Shown: piece after piece, positions 1-11,191 of the stretch
Numbering within the stretch: the stretch's first letter is position 1
Layout: every line of letters starts with the position of its first letter
NCBI GenBank assembly: GCA_022813625.1
Contig: JAKLMB010000032.1
Location: 62,001 to 126,000, forward strand
DNA length: 64,000 nt
Origin: Aaosphaeria pasadenensis
Taxonomy: Eukaryota > Ascomycota > Dothideomycetes > Pleosporales
Reading direction: 5' to 3'
The notes under the pieces: model-generated
What the model was told of the DNA's origin: nothing
What the model saw: only the letters and a program-made list of their open reading frames with translations
The model's database searches: none
Made by a program: the position numbers and the translations under genes

Positions 1-2069
1 ATATCAACGACCTATCCAGTTGCAGGAGCAACTCTTTTCCACGACCATCATGACCGATATCATGGCCCGACCAGGCGTTGGGTTATCCGCTCCTTCATCG
101 CGACAAGACGTGATCAGTGCCTTGCTGAACGACTATGGCACATCCTTCGGCCGCGAAGACGCATCATCCTTCGATTACCCCCTCAGTCCAGAGTACAAGG
201 AGCTTCCTCCTCCACCGACAAACGATGAGAAACCACTACCTCCGATCATGATGAAGTTCCAGCTTCGCGTTGACGATAACGTAGCCCCTGGCTCGCCCTC
301 TTCAGATGGATCGTCGTCACCAGACCAGCCGAAAAGGATTGTTTCCCGTATGATGTCGCGCAATTCGAAGCCGCCGTCTCTCACACTTCACAAGAGCAAT
401 GGATCAACAGCCTATTTACCAGACGATGTCGCGCCTCCCAGGCCAGCGAAGGACGACGTTTTCACTTCAACACCCAGTGGAGATCGACCGCTGCCTCCGC
501 CCCCGCCGCCGAAATCTGAACGAAGGAGATCATCGCTCAAGCAGGCGTCGAGGCCGGAACGACGCGATTCTAAAGAGCCGGAGCTTATTGTTCAGGGACC
601 GCTACGACCTGCACCGACCGCGCCCGTCAAGCGGAAGCCTTTGCCATCGAAGGGGTTTGTCAGCCTTGCGGATCTGGGGACCGGACCTCGTGGAAGGAAA
701 CCTGTTCGTCAGTCGGAAGAGGGCCGTAGACCGTCAGAGCCAAATGTCGAGAAGGAAGTTCCAGTCATCCCAGAGGTGGACAATCAAAGACCGACCGTGA
801 GCAAAATTGAGAACCCCTTCGTAGACGCACCACCAGTCGAGGCACCAGTTGAAGTGCCAGTTGCAGCTCCAGTCCAGGTGCCAGTCGCAGTGGCAGAGGT
901 GAAAGAAGAGCCACAGAAACAGGAAGCACCTCTTCCTCCGCCTCCCCGCAAGATATTCGGTCTTCCTTCCAATCCCCGTGCGCTATCAAAAACCCAAGTT
1001 TCGGAGACGCAGAACCAGGAGAGCAAGCACATGCGGGGGAAGAGCTCGACAGGGATGGATATCATGAAGGTAAACCTCACATTCCCCCCTCCAGCGCATC
1101 TAAAACACTCTCGACAACGTGAGTGCTATGCGCCTGGCAATGTTGTAAGGACGAACGATAGCTAACTTTTGATCGATGAAGTCCGCGAGCAATTTCTTCT
1201 CTAAGAAGAGCCCGACGACCAAAGCTGCTCCTGTCCCAAGTTCCATCACACCTGGCCCGACTCCCTCTCCCCGAAAGACTGAATCCATCCAGACGGGCGC
1301 CGCAATCCAGAAGCCAACGCTCGCGAGCACCATCCACGCCGCCCTCGTCCAGTCCCCGATATCACCTATCTCCCCCGAGAGCGACAGCATGCGGCCCTTC
1401 AGCTACGAAGCACCAAAGCCAGCAAAACAGACATCACTACCGCAACAGCAACAGCAACAACAACAGCGACAGCAACACCCTCCAACGCCACCACAGGACA
1501 AAGAACCCCTCGAAGAATCCCCCATCTCACCCATCGAGTCCTCCCGCTTCCCACCACGCACAACCTCCCGACAAGCACCTCCCCCCTCACAAATCACCTC
1601 TCAACCCTCGCCCCCTCTCCCTCTCCCCCAACCCTCAACCACCACCACAATCCCCCCCTTCCCCCTCTCCCAAACCTCAACCTCCTCATCCTCACCCGAC
1701 GACGACAACCTCCCCCCCTTCATCCCCCTAACCCGCCAACCCATCCCCACCCCGGCCCGCCCCATCAAACCCTCCCACCTCCACTGCTACACCGCCCACG
1801 CCACCTTCTCCCGCTACACCGCGCGCTTCCAGCCCCCGACCTGCATGGTGTGCCTGCACGACCAGCCCGGGTTCCGCGCCACGTGCAGCTGCTGCTTCCT
1901 GCAGCTGTGCGCGGACTGCGACAGGGAGCTTGGGAAGACGGCGGGGCGGGATCTGGCGGCGCTTGTTGGGGCTAGGGGGAAGACTTCTGCGACGGAGGGA
2001 GTGGAGAGGGGGAGTAAGGCGAGCTTGCCGAGCGTCATTGTTTCGAATGATGATGATGACTTTTCGTGA
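1..2069 (+). CDS. Pro/Gln-rich protein with C-terminal Cys cluster (5' partial)
   Basis: Function unknown. The model is join(<1..1069, 1182..2069). The intron (1070-1181, 112 bp) has a GTAAAC donor, a GCTAAC branch at 1161-1166 and a GAAG acceptor, and it joins two frames in phase 0. The frame is open back to base 1, so the true start may lie upstream. The first internal ATG is at 50, giving at least 635 residues. The protein is mostly disordered: poly-Pro runs, Val/Pro repeats and a short poly-Gln run encoded near 1440-1480. The C-terminus (about 1786-1930) is compact and Cys-rich. It has a CMVC pair, a CSCC pair and a CADC pair in the order of a zinc-binding RING/FYVE-like finger, but I cannot assign a named family. 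It converges on swc3, and the two stops are 687 bp apart. High confidence that it is a gene, low for any role. Confidence 0.8.
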
Positions 2070-2756
2070 GATATTGTGGCGCTGTTGTGGGCGCGTCGTG
2101 GTCTCTTTCGTTTTCTAGGATCATATATCTCTTTCTCTTGTTCTTTTTTTTACTTCTATTTACGCATTGCGGCCGGGGGAACACTTCATTCATGATGGGT
2201 ACAAGGAGGGGGAAATTTCCAACTTTTCAGGCGCTTGCATCTTTTCTTTTGGGCTCATATATTGTTGCTAGTTTAAGCTGCACAGAGACGTGGACAGGAC
2301 AGGACAGGACAGGACGTCCTTTTTTTCTTTTTCTTTTGGGTCGGGGGTTTCGGGGGGTTCGGAGGCCTGGTATGGCGGGATATGAACAGGGTACGTTACC
2401 CACACCTTTTGCAGGAAGAGAGGCAAGAGTCGAGAGAGAATGCCAACGGGCTTTGAGGATTGGGAGACAGTGGGTTTAGACGACAGATATTGATAGATAT
2501 GAATTGAGATGAAAGACAAGTCTTTACAATCAACCTGTCAAGCGTTACTTTAACTGTTCATGTGGAATCGTTCGATTTGATCATAATTATATTGTATTTT
2601 TGGGGGTATCATATTGTCAAGGTGAGAGAAAGGAGGACTATATAAACATATTTTGTACATGCCTGTCGTGTACCGACGTTCCCTTCCTAGCGCTGGTAAT
2701 CCTCGCATCTGAGGTTATGAGAGAAGTAGAGAAAGAGAATGTGTGCCTTCTCTTCT
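2070..2756. other. Convergent intergenic region with small GGACA repeat
   Basis: This 687-bp tail-to-tail space between the Cys-tail gene (+) and swc3 (-) presumably holds both 3' UTRs. It contains a short tandem (GGACA)n run at 2292-2315 and T-rich tracts (2140-2160, 2320-2335). I see no convincing coding sequence. Confidence 0.6.
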
Positions 2757-5656
2757 TCAAGTGACCAAGCTCTTCCTAGGACGGCCGGCACCTTTCTTCT
2801 TCTCCGGGGTCTGTCCCGTTCCGCCCATGACGACATCTGTATCCACCACCGGCGCAGGAGTCGATACGACGGGAGCAGGCGTTCGATCGCTGCTCTCTCT
2901 GGTCGGCAGCTCCGTGCCTTCTGCATCGGGTGCGCCCTCCTTCGGCAGCCGAAATGCAAGGTACGTCTCTTCTGCCTTGGGGTAGCGGTCGAAGATGATA
3001 TCCATGTACGACTCGACTAGTTCTATGGGACGCACGGCTCGGGGCAGCGAATCGAGGATGTCTGCGTTGCTGGAGACGATGCTGCAGGTGATGGGCTGGT
3101 AGAAGATGATGTTGTCGATGTCGGTCTTCTCGTCGAAGTCTTCGATGCGCGGCGGAGGTACGTATTGTGGGATGACTGGTTGCGGGGTCGCAGGTGTTGC
3201 TGGCGGTGCTTGTTGTCCCGTCTGGCCCGTTGCTGTTGTGAAGGCCGCTGGCGCATGCGCCGGCGTATTTGGGTCTGCATTTGCGTTAGGAGCCGGTACA
3301 GTGGCGCCCGCTGCCGCATTGAGAGTTGCGCCTGATGCGGCACCTTGCGTCGATCCTGGTTGATTCGCAGCTGTTGGTGTCATGTTGGTTGTAGGTGTCG
3401 CCTTTGGAGCGGGTGTCGAAGGAACCTTTTCTTTCGGTTCTTCCTGCGGCTTCGGTTTCCTCTTCGTTACGAGGAACGACATCTTCACGCCCTGTTGGCC
3501 CGGAAGCCACTCCATGAAAGCATACGATGGGAGATAGAACTTGTCGCCATTGCCCTCCACGAAGTCGAATATGAGTGGGCGGTATCCTTTTTGGATGACC
3601 TGTTGCTGAGAATTGTGAGTATTGGGATAGTATTGAGATTGATGGGATTGGTAATGTTGCTGTTGGTAATTTTGTTGTTGCTGCGGGGGCCGGTACGACT
3701 GCTGGGAGTAGTGGGAATGCTGTTGTTGGTTGTTTGTCTGGGCGTATTGTGCTGAATTGTAATTTTGGGAATACTGATTCTGGTACGATCCCGATCCTTG
3801 ATGAGGTGGTGCAGTATTGGCATACTGGTTCGATACTGGTAGTGGGGGGCGGGGTTGGTGTTGCGAATATGATTGTTGATATGACTGTGTCTGGTTTGGT
3901 GTAGGAGGCTGGACATTATGCTGTGTCTGGTGCTGCGATTGGTGCGGAAGGTGTGATTGAGAGGAGGTGTGAGTTGGAGTTGGAGGTTGTGTAGACCCGA
4001 TATTTTGAGATGGTGCTTGAGAGTGTGGAGGGATTTGATTTTGAGATTGGGAATGAGGTTGCTGGTATGATTTTGGTGCATTCTGAGGCTCAGAGGGCAA
4101 CTGGGTATGCTGCGAGCCAGACTGAGACGCCGGCGGTGCCTGTGGTACTGCTGAACTCACCGGAGGAACAGGAGGAGTCGCAGTTCCGGTCGGTGGGGGA
4201 GCTTGATGCGCCGGGGGAGCTTGGTGTACAGCATTAGCTTGATTCTCCGCAGGAGCCTGTTCTGCTGGGGGACCATGTCCTGCCGTGGAGCCTTGGTTTG
4301 CGGGAGGGCCTTGGTTCGAAGGATAACTCTGTGGTGCCGAAGAAGCCTGGTGTGCTGGAGGAGTCTGATGTGCCGGAGGTTGAGTTGCCGGAGGTATAGT
4401 TGCTGAAGGGGGTTGGCTTGCTGGATGAGGGGAGTTCGCTGCATCCCTCTGGCCTGCTGACGGAGCTTGATGTGCCTGGGATGACGGATGTGCCTGCGTC
4501 GTCTGTTGCGCAGAAGGAGCCTGATGCGCCTGAGACACTTGCTGCGCCTGATAGTTTTGATAAGCTTCTCTTTGCTTCCGTGCTGCTTGAGCCTTCTCGG
4601 CAGCTTCTTTCTGCTTCGCCAGCAATTCCGTGAGCTCTGTGATGTGCCTCTGGAAGAAAGCTAGCTGATCTGGATTCGCCGTTCCCCCAGCCACGATCTT
4701 CATGATGGCCTTCAATTCAGGATCTTGGCCGGCCCTTTGTGCCAACATGTGAATCACGGGATCGGGTGCCGGCGTACTAGTGGTATTGGACGGCGGCTTT
4801 GGTTTCGGTGGCGGTTGCGGTTTTGGCTGAGGGCGGGGCGGCGGAGGTGGTGGCGGGTTTTGATACGGCGCCGGGGCATTGTGGTGGTATTGAGGTTGCT
4901 TCTGCTGGTGTTGATGCTGGGGCTGATGCTGGGGCTGATGCTGGTGTTGATGCTGATACGGCGAGTGCGTGTATTGATTGTTGTGAGTCGGCCACTGATT
5001 GTATTGAACGGCTTTCTTCGGTGGCTGGCGGTACACCTCTCTAGAACCATAGAGTCGAATGTCGAACGTATGCGGCTCGATTACAAGTTGGCATATGTTG
5101 CCAATCTGTGGGAAGTTCCTGATGAGTTCCTTCTGTTTGAGAATCTTCTGTTTGTCCTCATCGGTACGGTCTGCCACTTTTTTCGGAGGCTGAAAGTGAG
5201 CGTGGAAGACTCTGAAGTTATTCCTTATCCAATTCTTTTTCGATTCCTGGAGAGATGCGCCGAGAACACCACTACACAATATATCAGTCTAAAAAATCTA
5301 TCACAGAAGCATTAAGTGGATGCGCACCTTTCTTGGAGTGTCTGGTACTCGTCTGCGGGCAGCGACAGAGGTTGTGGCGATGGAAGCGTAGGCAAGGGCT
5401 CGCCAGCTGTCAGTCTGATGGGCAGTCTGAGCCTGGGTGGTTCGACAGAGACTTCAGGTACGGGAGTGGCAGGTGTCGATTCCTTGGTCTCTTTCGCGAC
5501 TACTGCTGTTGACCTTTTGCGCTTCAGCGAAGCTTTTGTCGGTGCCTTGCTGGGAGTTTCCTTCGGAGGCTCGGGGGTCTGGGCTGCGGTGGGAGTGGCT
5601 TCCTGTGTAGCCTCTTCACGGGCACGCGTCCTCGTGGACCGTCGTGGTTCCGACAT
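2757..5656 (-). CDS. swc3: SWR1 chromatin-remodelling complex subunit Swc3
   Basis: Swc3 is a subunit of the nuclear SWR1 complex, which exchanges H2A for H2A.Z. The model is complement(join(2757..5271, 5328..5656)), 947 aa. The 56-bp intron restores the continuous stretch LQESGVLGASLQESKKNWI. Residues about 80-190 carry the Swc3 N-terminal region: a basic, TR-rich leader, then LPIRLTAGEPLPTLP and the helix ending in NNFRVFHAHFQPPKK. Residues about 220-640 are an extremely Gln/Pro/His-rich disordered insert. Folded segments resume with GYRPLIFDFVEGNGDKFYLP and IDNIIFYQPITCSIVSSNAD. The last residues contain a GAGRPRKS AT-hook-like motif. The protein is much longer than budding-yeast Swc3 (about 625 aa) because of the insert. 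The start ATG at 5656 gives an N-terminal MSEPRRSTRTRAREE. Family assignment is by recognition of the N-terminal domain; no search was run. Confidence 0.83.
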
Positions 5657-6495
5657 GTCGAGCGGTGATGAGGCCTCTCATGCGCATGAGACGGTGGTAG
5701 TGACGACGATGTGGGTGGAGTTGTGAGTGAAAGTCGTGAACTGAGTAAAGTAAAGTCGGTGGTTGTTTGAGTAGTTAGTGAGTGATGGAATAATAGTTGA
5801 TCATGGATGGTGCTCCGTCGCGTGCATGGACCAACTGCGCAACTACGCGTTCGCCCAATCAGGTAATTTGACGGGAATAAATGGATTGACGTTGAACTCT
5901 GCCACTCCACTGACTACTCGTACCGTCATCCTTCGATTCATTCCATTAGTTATGCATTATCGACATGGAATGATGGGGCGGGTCGGACATAGGACAGCCA
6001 CATTGTTAGAACGTTTCATACCACACTCCGAAGCCATTGTTGATGGTAATACCATAGAGGCCCGTATTGGAACAACCAGTGAATGGGGATTTTTCTTTCT
6101 AGCATACCGCCCATCCCATTCTAATCTTCGGGATTCTATTCTGAACCCATAATTAGTTGTTCCAACTTCGATCATCGAGAATACCAGTCTCTGGAAACGG
6201 GCCGATAGGCCAAGTTCTTGTAGGATCATTGCCGCATATTGCACTACTTCCATTTCCATAGAGCCTCCTACGATTCAAGGGGTAAGCACCAATGCAAATG
6301 TCTGACAACCCAGTCATCAACCCAACTTTTATGGATTTAGCTTCTTTTTGGCCCTGTCACCAATCTTCCAACAAGCTTTGAACGTCCTAGTTTGACATGT
6401 CTTCGCGGAGTTTAAGGCCCATGTCCCGCTGTCAAACTCCAGTTCCTTTTGTCACTCGCTTGTTTTCCGTTTCTCTCGTATAATACACAATCAAC
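5657..6495. promoter_or_regulatory. Divergent promoter region between swc3 and the membrane-protein gene
   Basis: This 839-bp head-to-head space must hold both promoters. I see no TATA box or known operator I would defend. It contains a 99-bp element with 10-bp terminal inverted repeats (6067-6165), listed separately. Short ORFs on either strand show no family similarity. Confidence 0.5.
6067..6165. mobile_element. Candidate MITE-like element with terminal inverted repeats
   Basis: TTGGAACAAC at 6067-6076 is matched by its exact reverse complement GTTGTTCCAA at 6156-6165. The next ~12 inner bases of the two ends still resemble each other if C/T and G/A changes and one gap are allowed. A second nested inverted pair (GAATGGGGA and TCCCATTC) lies inside. 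No target-site duplication is visible (flanks ta / ct). This could be a decayed non-autonomous DNA element or simply a hairpin. Confidence 0.3.
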
Positions 6496-7666
6496 ATGTT
6501 TGCGCCCATAGGCCTCGCAGTCTTGTCACTTTTTCCATTGAGCATATCTGCGCAGTCGTGTTTCTTCCCTAATGGTGATACAGTTGATTCAGATACCGGT
6601 CGGTCTCCCTGCGATTGCGCGAGCCCCAGATCACCAACTAATCTTCAACCCAGCGTGTAACCCAAACTCCATAGTATCCGCCTGTTGTTTCGACGTAAGA
6701 ACCTCTCAGTTCATATTTTCCAAGAGCCATATACTCACATCTCTCAAAGGGCCAAGCATGTCTCTCGAACGGCCTCTGCGTCTCAGGTACCGAAGCGCGA
6801 ACCCTCCTCCACCTCTCCTCCAACAAAATCTAATCCACATCACAAAGACCCAAATAACTCGACCCTCGCCCGCCTCCACCGCGGCACCTGCACAGACAAA
6901 ACATGGAAGAGTGGCAACTGCCCACGACACTGCCTCGACATTGACAACAATGGCGTTCCGGTGCATAACTGCAATTCGACCGATAGCCCCCAGTCGTACT
7001 GCTGCTTCGACGATTGCAGCTGCAGCGCCGGACACGAGGTATTCACGTTCGAAGAGCTGAATGTTTGGACCGTGACGATTATCGGGGACAAAAATTTCCA
7101 GCCTCAGACTACGGCGCCGAGCTCTGCTGTGCCGTCCTCATCGTCGGCTTCGATTACGACTTCAATTTCGTCGACCGAGGCGTCTACGACGGTGGATAAT
7201 GTTTCGACATCGACGCAAACAGTGGGTGGTGGACAGACTTCCTCGGGAGGATCGAGCAGCAATTCCACCGCAATTGGTGTCGGCGTAGGCGTTGGTGTCG
7301 GAGGCCTGCTTCTCGTCGGCATTGGCGTATTTATCTTCCTGCGCAAGAGGAATAGAAGAGCAGGGTCTGATGCTACCAAAATGGCTGAAATTGATTCCGG
7401 TACACCGACCAATCCAGTCGAGGCGCCGACGACGGAATACCATCCTATCGGTTCAACACAGAAATACGCACACTATAACGAGGCGGAATCTCCTCATCAA
7501 AGGTAGTTTATGTTCTTCGAATTTGTTTAAGAGTGTGATGGAGGGACTGTTGTGCTGACTGCTTCTTTGCGACAGGTCAAACGTTATGGAAATGCCGGCG
7601 AACTCTGAGCCTCTTGAGCTTGACTCTGCTCCTCTACGGACGGGCGAGAATGGGACGTCTCGATGA
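6496..7666 (+). CDS. Type-I membrane protein with Cys-rich ectodomain (five exons)
   Basis: The model is join(6496..6598, 6654..6694, 6750..6786, 6848..7502, 7576..7666), 308 aa. Introns are 55, 55, 61 and 73 bp, and all joins keep frame. Residues 1-19 (MFAPIGLAVLSLFPLSISA) are a signal peptide. The ectodomain has ordered cysteines: SCFFPNGDTVDSDTACNPN, then SACCFDGQACLSNGLCVSD, then a RGTCTDKTWKSGNCPRHC segment, which is the layout of a widespread mould family of unknown function. A Ser/Thr-rich stalk follows. Then come a Gly/Val/Leu transmembrane helix at about 202-224, a RKRNRR stop-transfer and a cytoplasmic tail ending near EMPANSEPLEL. The architecture resembles Mid2/Wsc-type wall sensors, but there is no WSC domain; sensing is inference only. 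The small internal exons (41 and 37 bp) are easily missed by gene finders. Confidence 0.82.
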
Positions 7667-7967
7667 GGTTGTGCTGGAGCATGATGGATTCTGCGGTGTG
7701 TTCTTGAGTGCGGTTAGAGTTTCAAAGGCGTTGCGAAGAGACGAATAGCATATATGGGTGTTAATTGCGATCTGAGAAGATACATCAACTGGGGTACTCA
7801 TTGCATTCAGCGCTACTTGGTTCCACTTCCGGATGGTAGGCGCTCCGGGTCGGGGATATCCAATACTGATAATCAAACATTTCTAATTTAACATACATCT
7901 CACTTCTTTGATGTCCAGGACACAGAAGTTCCTGGAGACTGCCCTGTGTGAAAAGAGTATACGCCGT

Positions 7968-8381
7968 CTAATTCTTCCGACGGATGGGCTTGTTTGTTCC
8001 CCATCCTATCTCAACACTTCGTGATTGCGCCTGCTTACAAGCAGCTTCTCCAAGGTCTCGAAACATACTATCACTAGTCAGCTAACAATTTTCAGGGATG
8101 GCATTAACGTACAAAGAGTTCAGTTTGTAAACTTTGAATACTTGAAGATCTAGGGTGCTAGGATCGACGTCTGGAAATTCATTGCAATAAACATCAAGGA
8201 CAAGAGATATGCCAGAAAGAGAGCGTAGATCAAAGACAAAATGTACGAAGAGATTATCTAAAGAGATGCGTTCTTCATAGGATCCAAAGTTGTGCAAATT
8301 CAAAATTTCTTTAATGACAGCTTGAGTGCCTTGGGCATACTGTTCCCGACACTTGAGAACAACGCGGTTTGGCTGTGACAT
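7968..8381 (-). CDS. Small two-exon hypothetical protein
   Basis: I do not recognise the family. The model is complement(join(7968..8067, 8113..8381)), 122 aa. The 45-bp intron has a strong GTACGT donor, a GCTGAC branch and a TAG acceptor. Splicing replaces an immediate stop with a further 33 codons ending in a basic NKPIRRKN tail. The body reads like a real protein, for example GSYEERISLDNLFVHFVFDL and YCNEFPDVDPSTLDLQVFKV. The ATG at 8381 is preceded by a pyrimidine-rich TTTTCCACAG, which could be a splice acceptor, so an upstream exon may exist. It sits at the left edge of the accessory island. Homologues in related fungi would settle the N-terminus. Confidence 0.5.
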
Positions 8382-8817
8382 CTCTGTGGAAAAGAGTCGA
8401 ACACAATGAGTGAGAGTTGAAAGTAGTGTTGGTCGAACCCATGACTTGGCCTGGGCTGAAGATTATGTACATATTATTAGATATATACTGTGTAGTAGTG
8501 TTTCAATACTACGCTAGCCTTCGGAAGTACTTGTATGTATTATCCTACCTAATCAGCGTAGCAATGCAACTTTCCTTTACTGCTACATAGTACATCGCTT
8601 GAGGATGGCCTATCAGCAGAATCCTCAGTCGAATGCCGTCGAATGCTGTACGCCCAGCGTTGGTGCTGAAATAGAGATGTCCTGCACGGCTATTAAGTAT
8701 GGCTATTGTTATCTAAGCTATGATAGCAACAACACTAATATACTTTTTAAGTGGCAATTATCAGATAAAAAAGGAAGATATACAACAGCTGTCAAGTTAA
8801 GTAAATACTTATTAACG

Positions 8818-8854
8818 TTCTTGCTACAGTGTAGCTCTTGCTATGTAGCAAGAA
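8818..8854. repeat. Perfect 10-bp inverted repeat (hairpin)
   Basis: TTCTTGCTAC at 8818-8827 and GTAGCAAGAA at 8845-8854 are exact reverse complements with a 17-base loop. It lies in the AT-rich patch. No function can be assigned. Confidence 0.6.
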
Positions 8855-9521
8855 AGCACACCACCAATGAAGCTTCTAGGCAACTTTATCCACTTACAAT
8901 TGCTGTAGAGGCAATTTCCCAGGCCGATATACTTAGTTCTAAGCTGTACGGGGAGCGTTTCATCCCGCTTTTGAGGCCTTTGCGTAACCTGAGCACTTTC
9001 TTTGTAGTAGAGGTGTGATCCTAAACGTGATCGGGCGCCACGTGCCTCTCCGCTACTTTTATATAACACATGAGTGAGATCAGCGGACATCAAGTGTCCT
9101 CTTGCAGTGTAAAGATATAAAGGACTACAAATCTCTAGTAGGACATCATTACAGTTCATCTGTCTTTTTCGACAACTTCAGTTTCTTGGATCCCATTTGA
9201 GAATTGGCATGAACAAGGCTGAGGTGCTTGGCCTCATCCTCGTCATGATGATTTGTTCTTTCAAAAGGAACCAAGCTCCATGCAAAATCATATGTATGAA
9301 GCTGAACTGCGTTCAGAAAAGCAATTCGAGGCAACATTTCGGGCTGAATACAGAGTGACCCCGCGCTTGGCGACGCAGCTTCACGCTGAATAGGAAGGGA
9401 GTGTAACCTGTGGACGCGCTCAATTGTTTGCTACATTGTTTCTTTTTCTTGCTCCCATCCTCTCCCGTCGTCCCTCTTCCTCTCCCCCTCCCCCCCTCTC
9501 TATATCTATCTCTCCCTCTCT

Positions 9522-9527
<6 letters not shown>

Positions 9528-9572
<45 letters not shown>
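9528..9572 (+). repeat. (CT)n microsatellite just before a start codon
   Basis: A 45-base uninterrupted CT run lies within a longer pyrimidine tract (about 9460-9580). It ends 10 bases before the ATG of the APH-like gene at 9583, so it is probably core promoter or 5' UTR. Its length is likely polymorphic. Confidence 0.9.
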
Positions 9573-9575
<3 letters not shown>

Positions 9576-9582
9576 CTCTCTC

Positions 9583-11191
9583 ATGGCGACCCGCGAATTG
9601 CTTTCTGGTCCGATTACCTTCTCTGAAGCAATAGAGAGGAGTTCCAACGTGGTTCACCAGCTCGAGTACCCGAGGCTCCAACGAGCCTTCTTCCAACGCC
9701 TCCAGAATGATCGCCATCTTATTCAGACCATTGTTGCTCACCACTTGGGTGCTGACCCAAAGAATTGCGATGTCTTGTCTCCAGAGCATTGGCGCCACGG
9801 GTCCTTCAACGTCTGCGTGCCAGCTCGCGTTGACAGTCCCGACCCAGGGCATCCTATTTCCGTCATGGTCCGATTTCCTCTACCTTACCGTGTCGGAGAG
9901 GGAACGCATCCCGGAAACGCAGATGAGAAGCTCAGGTGCGAAGCTGCTACCTATGCTTGGCTTCAAGAACACTGTCCTTCAGTTCCTATACCACATTTAT
10001 ACGGTTTAGGACTAGCCACAGGTCAACAGGTACGATTGGTCCCATATAGTTCGATACTGGAGGGCTCACTAATCCTTGCTCCTATCTATGTAGCTAACCC
10101 ACGTTGACCACCTACCGTGGTGGTCACGCTGGCGCCATGGACTTCAGCGACGCTTTCGGACCCTGCTTGGTTATCAGCGTCCCACTCGGTACATCCCGCA
10201 CAACTCAAGCGTTTTGAGCACACTCGGATTAGGCTACTTGGTGATTGAGACTATCCCTGACACAGAGGGAAGCATGCTTTCGAACTCGTGGGAAGACAAG
10301 CGTGGGGACGACCGCCTGCAACGCAACCTCCGACGAGGGCTTGCCCGAATACTCCTCTCACTCGCAGCCGTTCCACTTCCCCGCATTGGTGCGTTCCGGC
10401 TCGATGATGCTGGCTATGTCCACCTTGACAACCGCCCGCTCAACAAAGAGATCATTATGCAAGAGAACGAGGGCTTTCCCATCATTATTCCACGTGATCA
10501 GACTTATACTCGTGCGGACGACTTCATCCTTGCAACCCTGGACGCCTTTCATAACAGACTGCTGCATCAGCCCAATGCCATAACAAATGAGATAAGCGGA
10601 CAATTTGAACTCGCGGCTATTCTGGCAGCGCGAGCCGTCTTGCCACAGATGCTACAGAAAGACCTCTGCTCTGGCCCCTTCGTCTGCACTCTGACAGATC
10701 TCCACAGGAGCAACATTATAGTCGACGACGATTGGAACATTACGCGTATCATCGATCTTGAGTTCGCATGTTCGTGGCCCATAGAATTCCAGCACCCTCC
10801 TTACTGGCTTGGAGGACAGCGCGCGGATATGCTCGATGATATTTCCTTTAACCCTCATCACGATCAATTCGTCCGGATTCTAGAGGAGCTGGAGGAGCAG
10901 GGGGAGTTTCCTGCTTTAAGGTCTCCTAGAAAGCTGTCCGCTATAATGCGATATACATGGGCGACTGGGACATTCTGGCTAACTCTCGGATTGCAAGATC
11001 CAATGATCTTTGCCACGACCTTTTGGTTTGCCATTTTGGCTGTGCACCTCGGCCTCAGAATAGAGTACATGAATGATTTCACGATGCTGGCGAATCTTGC
11101 CGGAGCACATGACTTCATGGATGCAAGATTGCAACATAACGATGAATACCTGAGAACTCTTCATCGCATATTCAAGAAAAACACGGTCTAA
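9583..11191 (+). CDS. Aminoglycoside-phosphotransferase (APH) family kinase-like protein
   Basis: The model is join(9583..10029, 10094..11191), 514 aa. The 64-bp phase-0 intron has a GTACGA donor and TAG acceptor. The N-lobe has WRHGSFNVCVPARV followed by ISVMVRFPLPYRVGEG, with the usual EAATYAWLQ helix. The C-lobe carries the catalytic loop LTDLHRSNIIVD (Asp about 351, Asn about 356) and the metal-binding IIDLEFA, which are the two diagnostic APH motifs. This is the large mould-specific branch of the APH fold (PF01636-like). The substrates of this branch are largely unknown, and it should not be read as antibiotic resistance. The start is fixed by the ATG directly after the CT tract. It lies in the accessory island beside other multicopy-type genes. 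Confidence 0.85.

Larger units (their letters stand above)
8382..9582. other. AT-rich, gene-poor patch, possibly transposon or gene remnants
   Basis: From about 8450 to 8880 the sequence is clearly more AT-rich than its neighbours, with many TA and TAA steps, as in decayed (RIP-affected) elements of ascomycetes. It contains a perfect 10-bp inverted repeat at 8818-8827/8845-8854. On the minus strand, about 9149-9430 is an open frame with protein-like composition (for example CIQPEMLPRIAFLNAVQLHT and AKHLSLVHANSQMGSKKLK) but no matching first exon. It may be the tail of a lost gene. A CT microsatellite closes the patch. Confidence 0.4.

Noticed and set aside
2066..2479. ORF downstream of the first gene
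   Set aside because: Consists of T-rich and GGACA-repeat sequence with no protein-like pattern; probably 3' UTR.
8599..9018. 139-codon ORF in the AT-rich patch
   Set aside because: Starts at TTG, contains the hairpin, no recognised motif and low-GC composition; more likely element debris.
9583..11191. Reading the APH-like gene as an antibiotic-resistance gene
   Set aside because: The fungal branch is distant from drug-modifying enzymes and has many copies per genome; only the fold is shared.
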